10,948 bases of DNA from VYDC01 sp034420495 (GTDB lineage Bacteria > Chloroflexota > Dehalococcoidia > UBA2979): NCBI GenBank assembly GCA_034420495.1, contig DAOULG010000225.1, forward strand, positions 1 to 10,948, in the 5' to 3' direction. Positions within the stretch are counted from its first letter, which is position 1. The number at the start of each line of letters is the position of its first letter. This document shows positions 1 through 4,444 of the stretch, piece after piece. The position numbers and the translations under genes were made by a program. The notes below the pieces were generated by a model that was not told the DNA's origin, did not search any database, and saw only the letters and a program-made list of their open reading frames with translations.

Positions 1-1
1 C

Positions 2-466
2 GGCTACCCGGACGTCGAGTACTCGGACATGCTCGTCGACGCGGCGGCGATGCACCTGATCCGCCGCCCCTCCGACTTCGACGTCGTGATCGCCTCGAAC
101 CTCTTCGGCGACATCCTCACCGACGAGGCGTCGATGCTCGCCGGCTCGCTCGGGATGCTCCCGTCGGCGAGCATCGGCGCGCGCTCCGCCGACGGGACGG
201 GCCTCGGGATGTACGAGCCCATACACGGCTCCGCGCCGGATATCGCGGGCGAGGGGGTAGCGAACCCGCTCGCGATGTGCCTCTGCGTCGGGATGCTGCT
301 CAGGCACTCGCTCGGGCTGGAGCGCGAGGCCGACGCCGTCGAGGCGGCGGTCGCGCGCGCCCTCTCCTCGGGGAAGCGCACCGCCGACCTCGCCGGGCCG
401 GGCGAGGTCGCCGTCGGGACCGGCGAGATGGCGGACGCCGTCAGCGACGCGGTGCGCGCCTCCTAG
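2..466 (+). CDS. leuB: 3-isopropylmalate dehydrogenase, C-terminal part (5' truncated)
   Basis: LeuB oxidatively decarboxylates (2R,3S)-3-isopropylmalate to 2-oxoisocaproate with NAD+ in leucine synthesis. In organisms with a citramalate pathway it also acts on 3-methylmalate to give 2-oxobutyrate. The gene enters the window already open; the first full codons read GYPDVEYSDM, the end of the substrate-binding region. Visible family motifs are NLFGDILTDEASML (the two Asp residues help bind Mg/Mn and isopropylmalate), GSLGMLPSASIG, and the NAD-binding signature YEPIHGSAPDIAG followed by VANPLA. About 154 residues remain of a usual ~350. The open frame runs past the first Met at 29 to the window edge, so that Met is internal. 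It is followed on the same strand by cimA, which fits shared leucine/isoleucine metabolism. The family call is secure; LeuB rather than a close paralogue (tartrate or isocitrate dehydrogenase) rests on the LPSAS and YEPIHGSAPDIAG motifs. Confidence 0.95.
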   Translation, partial: GYPDVEYSDMLVDAAAMHLIRRPSDFDVVIASNLFGDILTDEASMLAGSLGMLPSASIGARSADGTGLGMYEPIHGSAPDIAGEGVANPLAMCLCVGMLLRHSLGLEREADAVEAAVARALSSGKRTADLAGPGEVAVGTGEMADAVSDAVRAS

Positions 467-467
467 C

Positions 468-513
468 GTCCGCCCGCCCGGAGCCTGCGTCCGGCGGACC
501 GCCCGCCCGCCGG
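468..513 (+). terminator. GC-rich stem-loops just after leuB, possible terminator
   Basis: Two mutually exclusive hairpins begin 2 bases after the leuB stop. One pairs GTCCGCC (468-474) with GGCGGAC (493-499). The other pairs CCGGCGG (491-497) with CCGCCGG (507-513). There is no T-tract, so a classical intrinsic terminator is not shown. High GC makes chance pairing easy. The rest of the gap, 514-605, holds only GC-rich sequence with nothing else recognisable. Confidence 0.25.
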
Positions 514-605
514 AGGGGGCCCCGGGAGGCCGCGCACCGCCGCGGCCGTGACCCCCCGGGACGCGGCCGGCGTCCGGGCGGCCCGCCGCGCGCGGCGCTG
601 CCTCA

Positions 606-634
606 TCGACCGCTGCGCCCGCGTCCCCTAGAAT
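606..634 (+). promoter_or_regulatory. sigma70-type promoter upstream of cimA
   Basis: The -35 candidate is TCGACC (606-611, 4 of 6 to TTGACA). After a 17-base spacer comes the -10 candidate TAGAAT (629-634, 5 of 6 to TATAAT). It is one of the few AT-containing stretches in a very GC-rich gap. The expected start, about 7 bases after the -10, is near 641. That lies only about 3 bases before the ATG at 644, so the transcript would be nearly leaderless with respect to that small ORF. Confidence 0.5.
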
Positions 635-643
635 CGGTGCACC

Positions 644-721
644 ATGGCGGAGAACGTGAACGCGGTGGAGGTGGTGCGCGCCGTCCGGCCCGGGTGGCCG
701 GCGGCGGCTGCCATCGCCTAG
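644..721 (+). CDS. possible 25-residue Val-rich leader peptide upstream of cimA
   Basis: This short ORF starts at an ATG about 10 bases after the -10 box and ends at TAG. It begins MAENVNAVEVVRAV, with five Val in the first 14 residues, and ends AAAAIA with one Ile. No Shine-Dalgarno is visible, consistent with leaderless translation from the predicted start near 641. A strong hairpin (730-766) begins 9 bases after its stop and cimA follows, the arrangement expected of ribosome-mediated attenuation of a branched-chain amino-acid gene. Against this, Val/Ala-rich ORFs arise easily in GC-rich DNA, there is no Leu run, and the only Ile codon is next to last. It could be a chance ORF. Confidence 0.35.
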   Translation: MAENVNAVEVVRAVRPGWPAAAAIA

Positions 722-729
722 CCGCGGAA

Positions 730-766
730 GCGGCGCCCCGCCCGGCGAGCCGGCCTGCGGCGCCGC
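730..766 (+). terminator. candidate attenuator hairpin between leader ORF and cimA
   Basis: GCGGCGCC (730-737) pairs perfectly with GGCGCCGC (759-766). Inside the loop a smaller CCGG-CGAG-CCGG stem (742-753) can form. The 3' arm can instead pair with GGCGGC inside the Ala codons of the leader ORF (700-708), giving a possible antiterminator form. No U-tract follows, so termination, if any, would be of a non-classical kind. The remaining sequence to the cimA start (767-830) shows no clear Shine-Dalgarno. Confidence 0.35.
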
Positions 767-830
767 CACGACGACCACCCACCCGCCACCCGCACGCCCG
801 GGGCGGCGCCCAGCCTTGCGAGTGAACCCG

Positions 831-2531
831 ATGGCCACATCCGAGACGACCCGTGCCGCCGCCGCCGACCGCGACCCCAACGCGGAGGAGCGGCGGCGGC
901 GGTTCCCGATCCGCCTCTACGACACCACGCTCCGCGACGGCCTCGGCATGGAGGGGATCTCCCTCTCGCTCGAGGACAAGCTCGTGCTGGCGCGCAAGCT
1001 CGACGAGATGGGCGTGCACTACATCGAGGGCGGCTATCCCGGCTCGAACCCGAAGGACGCCGACTTCTTCCGCCGCGCGGGCGAGCTCGGCCTGCGACAC
1101 GCCAGGCTCGTCGCCTTCGGATCGACGCGGCGCGCGGGCGGCGACGCCGCGAGCGACCCCGCCATCGCCGCCGTGCTCGAGGCGGAGACGCCGGTCATCA
1201 CCATCGTCGGGAAGTCCTCGGCGAAGCAGGTCGCCGAGGTGCTCGAGACGACCGAGGAGGAGAACCTCTCGATGATCGCGGACTCCGTGCGGCATCTCGC
1301 CGCGCGGGGACGCGAGGTCGTCTTCGACGCCGAGCACTTCTTCGACGGCTTCCGGGAGGATCCCGCGTACGCGCTCGCCACGCTGCGCGCCGCCGAGGCC
1401 GCCGGAGCGGGGACGGTCACCCTCTGCGACACCAACGGCGGCTCGCTCCCGGGCGAGGTCGTGGCGGGCGTCCGCGCCGCCCTGACCGCCGTGGACTGCG
1501 AGATCGGGATCCATGTGCACAACGACGCCGACATCGCGGTCGCCAACACGCTGCTCGCCGTCGAGGCCGGCGCGACGCAGGTCCAGGCCTGCGTGAACGG
1601 GTGGGGCGAACGCACCGGGAACGCCAACATGATCTCCGTCGTGGCGAACCTGAAGCTCAAGCTCGGCATCGACGTCGTGAGCGACGAGCAGCTCGCCCGG
1701 CTGACCGAGACGGCGCGCTTCGCCGACGAGCTCGCCAACATGATCCCGAACAGGAGCCAGCCCTACGTGGGACAGAGCGCCTTCGCGCACAAGGCGGGGC
1801 TGCACGTCGCCGCGATCACGAAGTCGGCCGGCTCCTACGCGCACGTCGATCCCGAGAGCGTGGGGAACACCGAGCGCGTGCTCGTCTCCGAGCTCTCGGG
1901 ACGGCGCAACATCGTCGAGAAGCTGCGCGAGCAGGGCGTCGAGCTCGAGCTCACCGAGGCGCAGGCGCGCGTCGTGCTCGAGCACGTGAAGGAGCAGGAG
2001 GCGCGCGGCTTCCAGTACGAGTCGTCGGAGGCCTCGTTCGAGCTCCTCGTCCGCCGCTCGCTCGGCGGCTACCGGGCTCCCTTCGATCTCGAGGACTTCC
2101 TGATCGTCGAGCGCCGCCGCCACGGGCACGGGAGCGACGAGAACGAGATGCAGGCCGAGGCGATGGTGAAGGTGCGGGTCGACGACCGTCTCTCGCAGAC
2201 CGCCGCCGACGGGAACGGCCCCGTCTCCGCCCTCGACCTCGCCGTGCGCCGCGCCCTGCTCGAGTCCTTCCCCGAGCTCGAGCGCGTGCACCTGCTCGAC
2301 TACAAGGTGCGCATCATCAACCCGAGCGGCGGAGCCGACGCCGCGGTTCGCGTCCTCATCGAGTCGTCGGACGGCCTCTCACTCTGGCGCACCGTCGGCG
2401 CGTCGACCGACGTGATCGAGGCCTCCTGGATGGCGCTGCAGGACGCCTACGAGTACTGGCTCTTCCACCACGCGCGCGGCACGCGGGGCGCCGGCTCCGC
2501 ATCGGCGGGGCACGGGTCGGCGCGGAGCTGA
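831..2531 (+). CDS. cimA: (R)-citramalate synthase
   Basis: CimA condenses pyruvate and acetyl-CoA to (R)-citramalate, the first step of the threonine-independent route to 2-oxobutyrate and isoleucine. The 566-residue protein has the catalytic TIM barrel first: LYDTTLRDG (29-37), YIEGGYPGSNPKD, FDAEHFFDGF, LCDTNGG, the metal-binding HVHND (His228, His230), and GWGERTGNANM. A linker region with SAFAHKAGLHV follows. The last ~125 residues are a LeuA-type regulatory dimer domain (LSQTAADGNGPVSALDLA...RII), which usually binds the end product. EGGYPGSNPKD and DAEHFFDGF separate CimA from ordinary LeuA and homocitrate synthase. Length is slightly above the usual ~530 because of an N-terminal extension. 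ATG 831 was chosen; a GTG (822) and TTG (816) in frame upstream are possible. One oddity: the family RDGxQ motif reads RDGLG, so the Gln is Gly39. Feedback control by isoleucine is plausible but not shown. Confidence 0.93.
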   Translation: MATSETTRAAAADRDPNAEERRRRFPIRLYDTTLRDGLGMEGISLSLEDKLVLARKLDEMGVHYIEGGYPGSNPKDADFFRRAGELGLRHARLVAFGSTRRAGGDAASDPAIAAVLEAETPVITIVGKSSAKQVAEVLETTEEENLSMIADSVRHLAARGREVVFDAEHFFDGFREDPAYALATLRAAEAAGAGTVTLCDTNGGSLPGEVVAGVRAALTAVDCEIGIHVHNDADIAVANTLLAVEAGATQVQACVNGWGERTGNANMISVVANLKLKLGIDVVSDEQLARLTETARFADELANMIPNRSQPYVGQSAFAHKAGLHVAAITKSAGSYAHVDPESVGNTERVLVSELSGRRNIVEKLREQGVELELTEAQARVVLEHVKEQEARGFQYESSEASFELLVRRSLGGYRAPFDLEDFLIVERRRHGHGSDENEMQAEAMVKVRVDDRLSQTAADGNGPVSALDLAVRRALLESFPELERVHLLDYKVRIINPSGGADAAVRVLIESSDGLSLWRTVGASTDVIEASWMALQDAYEYWLFHHARGTRGAGSASAGHGSARS

Positions 2532-2570
2532 GCGAGCGCCGCCCGCCCCCCGCGGCGACGCGCGCGCGAC

Positions 2571-2598
2571 GGGCTGCGCAGCCCTTCCCGGGGCTGCG
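2571..2598. terminator. stem-loop cluster between convergent cimA and zinc-ribbon gene
   Basis: Three arms occur in a row: GGGCTGCG (2571-2578), CGCAGCCC (2577-2584) and GGGCTGCG again (2591-2598). The middle arm can pair with either neighbour, so either a tight hairpin or an 8-bp stem with a 6-base loop can form, readable from both strands. Position between two convergent stops fits a bidirectional terminator, though the T-runs are only two bases long. Confidence 0.4.
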
Positions 2599-2628
2599 TG
2601 CGTGCCCGTCCCGGCGCGGAGCGCGGGG

Positions 2629-2841
2629 TTAGAGGCGGAGCTTGCCGTGCGAGGGCTGGCGCCGGCGCTGCTTGCCGGCCGCCAGCTGCTCCTCGGCCAG
2701 CAGATCCGCGGGATCGGCGCGCTGCGTCTCGTGGACGTAGCCGCAGGTCACGCAGGTGCCGAAGGAGCCGTACCAGTCGTCCTCGACGATGATCAGGCCG
2801 CGACAGCGCGGACAGTTGCGGGGTGGTGGTGAGTGGATCAC
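2629..2841 (-). CDS. small zinc-ribbon protein downstream of a c-di-AMP riboswitch
   Basis: This is a 70-residue protein of unknown function. Two CxxC knuckles, CPRC (Cys10, Cys13) and CVTC (Cys30, Cys33), are 16 residues apart and form a typical rubredoxin-like zinc ribbon with a GxL-D-YG-C-CGY pattern. The last ~30 residues are charged and end very basic (KQRRRQPSHGKLRL), which could contact nucleic acid. No signal peptide or membrane segment is seen. The GTG start at 2841 is chosen because AGGAGG lies 10 bases upstream (2852-2857) and the zinc ribbon begins right after it. A longer frame is open upstream to 2973, but it would run through the riboswitch and lacks domain character. It is the first gene after the riboswitch at 2926-3044 and stands alone, convergent with cimA. 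Small zinc-ribbon proteins of this kind are often annotated hypothetical; no role in c-di-AMP signalling is known to me. Confidence 0.75.
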   Translation of the reverse strand: MIHSPPPRNCPRCRGLIIVEDDWYGSFGTCVTCGYVHETQRADPADLLAEEQLAAGKQRRRQPSHGKLRL

Positions 2842-2906
2842 GACAGCCAGGCCTCCTCGCGCCACCCGGTGGCGCGAACCTCCCGCAGGAGGGTCCGTGC
2901 CGGCAT
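2838..2906 (-). CDS. possible 22-residue leader ORF overlapping the zinc-ribbon start
   Basis: A short ORF opens with ATG at 2906, just after the riboswitch, and its TGA overlaps the GTG start of the zinc-ribbon gene (GTGA). This is the pattern of translational coupling. It reads MPARTLLREVRATG and on to WLS. A GGTGGG directly before the ATG and an AGAGGAG about 20 bases upstream are weak or misplaced Shine-Dalgarno candidates. It has no recognised family and may be a chance ORF. Confidence 0.22.
   Translation of the reverse strand: MPARTLLREVRATGWREEAWLS
2852..2892 (-). promoter_or_regulatory. expression-platform hairpins around the zinc-ribbon Shine-Dalgarno
   Basis: On the minus-strand RNA an 8-bp hairpin (CGCGCCAC/GTGGCGCG, 2858-2876, loop CGG) ends directly against the AGGAGG Shine-Dalgarno (2852-2857). 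Upstream, CCTCCT (2887-2892) can pair either with the adjacent GGAGG-type arm (2879-2883), leaving the Shine-Dalgarno free, or with the Shine-Dalgarno itself, closing it. This two-state geometry downstream of an aptamer suggests control of translation start. The pairing is seen in sequence; the switching is inferred. Confidence 0.4.
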
Positions 2907-2925
2907 CCCACCGGCCGGGGCCTGC

Positions 2926-3044
2926 TCCTCTGCCGCCGGGGTAAGCTGACGGGTTCGGGTGGAGCAGATTCACCCGCCCTCCGAAGAGGGTTCACCCCAG
3001 TAGTGGGTCCCCCGGTCCCCCCGAAGGGAGATTAGGCAGCGCCC
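2926..3044 (-). promoter_or_regulatory. cyclic di-AMP riboswitch (ydaO/yuaA class)
   Basis: This RNA aptamer binds two molecules of c-di-AMP; in studied cases ligand binding lowers expression of cell-wall, potassium or osmolyte genes. On the minus strand the hallmark blocks appear in order. They are CTGCC (3035-3039), the 5' strand of P1; GGGGGACCCA; GGGGTGAA; a CCCTC-TTCG-GAGGG stem; GGGTGAATC; CCCGAACCCG; GTCAGCTTACCCCGG (the strongly conserved GTCAGCTAACC-type segment); and GGCAG (2930-2934), which closes P1. The repeated GGTGAA segments match the pseudo-twofold layout of the two ligand sites. Length of ~110-120 nt is normal. AGAGGAG directly follows P1. A promoter lies 55 bases upstream and the zinc-ribbon gene starts 85 bases downstream. 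Identification rests on remembered consensus. Confidence 0.88.
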
Positions 3045-3063
3045 TGAGCGGGCGTTGTCATCT

Positions 3064-3095
3064 CACGCATGCCGCTCATGCGTGTTTGTGACAAA
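3064..3095. repeat. two adjacent palindromes at the riboswitch transcription start
   Basis: CACGCATG (3064-3071) and CATGCGTG (3077-3084) form a perfect 8-5-8 inverted repeat. Directly next to it TTTGT-G-ACAAA (3085-3095) is a perfect 5-1-5 palindrome. The second straddles the transcription start predicted from the minus-strand promoter (about 3091-3093). They could be operators for a dimeric repressor, or the first could be a 5' hairpin protecting the riboswitch transcript. Confidence 0.45.
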
Positions 3096-3098
3096 AGT

Positions 3099-3126
3099 AG
3101 CATACAGCGACGGGAGCGCTTGTCAA
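3099..3126 (-). promoter_or_regulatory. sigma70-type promoter for the c-di-AMP riboswitch unit
   Basis: On the minus strand a perfect TTGACA -35 (3126-3121) is followed after 16 bases by TATGCT (3104-3099, 4 of 6 to TATAAT). The -35 includes the TGA stop codon of the upstream GNAT gene (3125-3123). The local AT-rich island (3085-3107) stands out in this GC-rich DNA. The riboswitch begins about 50 bases beyond the predicted start. Confidence 0.72.
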
Positions 3127-3695
3127 CGCCCCGGGCGGGGCTCGCCATCGAGCATGAGCTGCCAGATCTCACTGTCGTGCCAGCGGTCGAACTTCCACCC
3201 GACCTCCCGCGTCCGACCCACCCGCTCGTAGCCGAGGCTCCGGTGGAGCGCGGTCGACCCGGGGTTGGGGGGCGTGATGACGGCGATCAGGGTGTGGAGC
3301 GCGAGTGCGCGCGCGCGCGCGATGAGCGCGGAGTAGAGCGCGCGCCCGACGCCCTGCTCGCGCGCATCCGGGTGCAGGTAGATCGAGGACTCGGCCGTGT
3401 GCGCGAAGCCCGGGCGCACGCGCCATGCGGAGAGCCACGCCCCTCCCAGCAGGCGTCCGGCCGCGCCGGCGCCCCTCCCCGCCTCGGCGACCAGGACGGG
3501 ACGGTCGGGAGCGCGGTGCCCCTCGAACCAGCGCTCCCACGCCTCGCTGTCGAGCGGCTCGATGTCGAAGGTGGCGGGGCTCGCGAGGACCCAGTGGTTG
3601 TAGATCGCGCGCAGCTGCGGGAGGTCGTCGGCTCGGGCCTCGCGCACCTCGACGCCGGTCGACGGATCGCCGCGCACGACCGTGCCGCCCTCCAC
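3123..3695 (-). CDS. GNAT N-acetyltransferase, phosphinothricin acetyltransferase/YncA-like
   Basis: This is a 190-residue cytoplasmic enzyme that moves acetyl from acetyl-CoA to an amine. Relatives acetylate phosphinothricin, methionine sulfoximine/sulfone or related amino acids; the true substrate cannot be told. Family features in order are VREARADDLPQLRAIYNHWV (17-36), ATFDIEPL, a central PVLVAE strand, and SSIYLHPDAREQGVGRAL (103-120), the acetyl-CoA pyrophosphate loop. A C-terminal part with LHRSLGYERVG, REVGWKFDRW and LML follows. IYNH, ATFD and the REVGWKFDRWHD stretch are typical of this subfamily. GTG 3695 is chosen because GGGGGGAG sits 8 bases upstream. Length matches the family (~165-190). 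It is divergent from cobO, and its stop lies inside the promoter of the riboswitch unit downstream. No promoter was found for it. Confidence 0.88.
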   Translation of the reverse strand: MEGGTVVRGDPSTGVEVREARADDLPQLRAIYNHWVLASPATFDIEPLDSEAWERWFEGHRAPDRPVLVAEAGRGAGAAGRLLGGAWLSAWRVRPGFAHTAESSIYLHPDAREQGVGRALYSALIARARALALHTLIAVITPPNPGSTALHRSLGYERVGRTREVGWKFDRWHDSEIWQLMLDGEPRPGR

Positions 3696-3716
3696 GCCGC
3701 CCGCTCCCCCCGCGAG

Positions 3717-3753
3717 CCTGCCGCCGACGCCTGAGCGTAGCGCCGCCGGCAGG
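3717..3753. other. stem-loop in the divergent GNAT-cobO gap
   Basis: CCTGCCG (3717-3723) pairs with CGGCAGG (3747-3753), with an inner ACGC-CTGA-GCGT hairpin (3727-3738). It lies just upstream of the GNAT Shine-Dalgarno on the minus strand. It might be an RNA leader structure or a DNA site. I looked for cobalamin-riboswitch landmarks in this gap and did not see them. Confidence 0.25.
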
Positions 3754-3790
3754 CAACGGCGAGCCGCGCCCCGGCTCCCCGCGTGCGCGG

Positions 3791-3812
3791 CCCGGTGTAC
3801 CGTACAGCCGGG
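3791..3812. promoter_or_regulatory. operator-like imperfect palindrome just before cobO
   Basis: TGTAC-C-GTACA (3796-3806) is a perfect inverted repeat, extended outward by CCCGG (3791-3795) and CCGGG (3808-3812) with one unpaired G. It runs into the cobO Shine-Dalgarno GGAGGAG (3811-3817). It could bind a dimeric regulator, or fold in RNA and hide the ribosome site. No convincing -10/-35 pair was found nearby. Confidence 0.35.
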
Positions 3813-3823
3813 AGGAGCCGCCG

Positions 3824-4444
3824 ATGACAGAGCCCCGGGGCGGGCGCGATCCCGGAGGAACCGAGGCGTCCGGCGGCCCGCAGGACGTCGCGCAGCCCCC
3901 GAAGCAGTGGACGGGCCTCTTCCGCAAGCGGCACCCGCTCGTCGTGCTCTACACCGGCGACGGGAAGGGGAAGACGAGCTCCGCGCTCGGCGTGACGATG
4001 CGGGCGTGGGGACGCGGCTGGTCAGTCTGCTGGCTCCAGTTCATCAAGTCGACCACCTCCCACTTCGGGGAGACCCGCGCCGCGGCCGCGATGGGCATAG
4101 AGATGATCCCCCTGGGCGACGGCTTCACCTGGCTCTCCCAGGACATCGAGAAGGACAAGGAGCTCGCCCGGCAGTGCTGGACGCTCGCGCGCGAGAAGAT
4201 CGAGTCCGGGCGCTACGATCTCGTCGTCCTCGACGAGATCACCTACCCCATCAGCTACGGCTGGATCGACGCCGCGGCGGTCGTCTCGGCGCTCGCCGCG
4301 CGCCCGCCCGACGTGCATCTCATCCTCACCGGCCGCGCCGCGCCGGCGGAGCTCGTCGAGTTCGCCGATCTCGTGACGGAGATGACCGAGGTCAAGCACC
4401 CGTACCAGAGCGGCATCACGGCGCAACCGGGGATCGACTACTGA
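3824..4444 (+). CDS. cobO: cob(I)yrinic acid a,c-diamide adenosyltransferase (ATP:corrinoid adenosyltransferase)
   Basis: The enzyme moves the 5'-deoxyadenosyl group of ATP to the cobalt of a cob(I)alamin-type corrinoid, in the cytoplasm. The 206-residue protein carries the family P-loop GDGKGKTSSA (45-54), WLQFIKS, VLDEITYPISYGWI (the Walker-B-like VLDE), LTGRAAPAELVEFADLVTEM, and the C-terminal HPYQSGITAQPGIDY, close to the BtuR/CobO ending. This is the BtuR/CobO/CobP family, unrelated to PduO or EutT adenosyltransferases. ATG 3824 is chosen for GGAGGAG 6 bases upstream. The first ~30 residues are a Gly/Pro-rich extension of no clear role. It heads a cobalamin cluster; its TGA overlaps by four bases the presumed CTG start of cobT. 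An operator-like palindrome precedes the gene. Confidence 0.94.
   Translation: MTEPRGGRDPGGTEASGGPQDVAQPPKQWTGLFRKRHPLVVLYTGDGKGKTSSALGVTMRAWGRGWSVCWLQFIKSTTSHFGETRAAAAMGIEMIPLGDGFTWLSQDIEKDKELARQCWTLAREKIESGRYDLVVLDEITYPISYGWIDAAAVVSALAARPPDVHLILTGRAAPAELVEFADLVTEMTEVKHPYQSGITAQPGIDY

Noticed and set aside
467..830. T-box or other large riboswitch before cimA
   Set aside because: No T-box signature (AGGGTGGNACCGCG-type) or other known aptamer landmark was seen; only a short ORF and GC hairpins.
603..2291. Long minus-strand open frame opposite cimA (562 codons)
   Set aside because: It has no recognisable domain, and the plus strand carries an unmistakable citramalate synthase. Long antisense frames are expected in very GC-rich codon usage.
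2842..2973. Longer N-terminus for the zinc-ribbon protein starting at 2973
   Set aside because: It would translate the conserved riboswitch RNA and has no domain character; the GTG at 2841 has AGGAGG upstream.
3306..3321. 16-base alternating GC run, a possible Z-DNA tract
   Set aside because: It lies inside the GNAT gene and is explained by Ala/Arg codons in this base composition.
3696..3823. Cobalamin riboswitch before cobO
   Set aside because: The typical B12-box and GCCACTG-like landmarks were not found, and the gap is too short for the usual ~200-nt element.
3682..4440. In-frame upstream extension of cobT through the whole of cobO, giving a 628-residue protein
   Set aside because: The extension is Arg/Pro-rich shadow translation of cobO in another frame; the cobO frame carries the real conserved protein.
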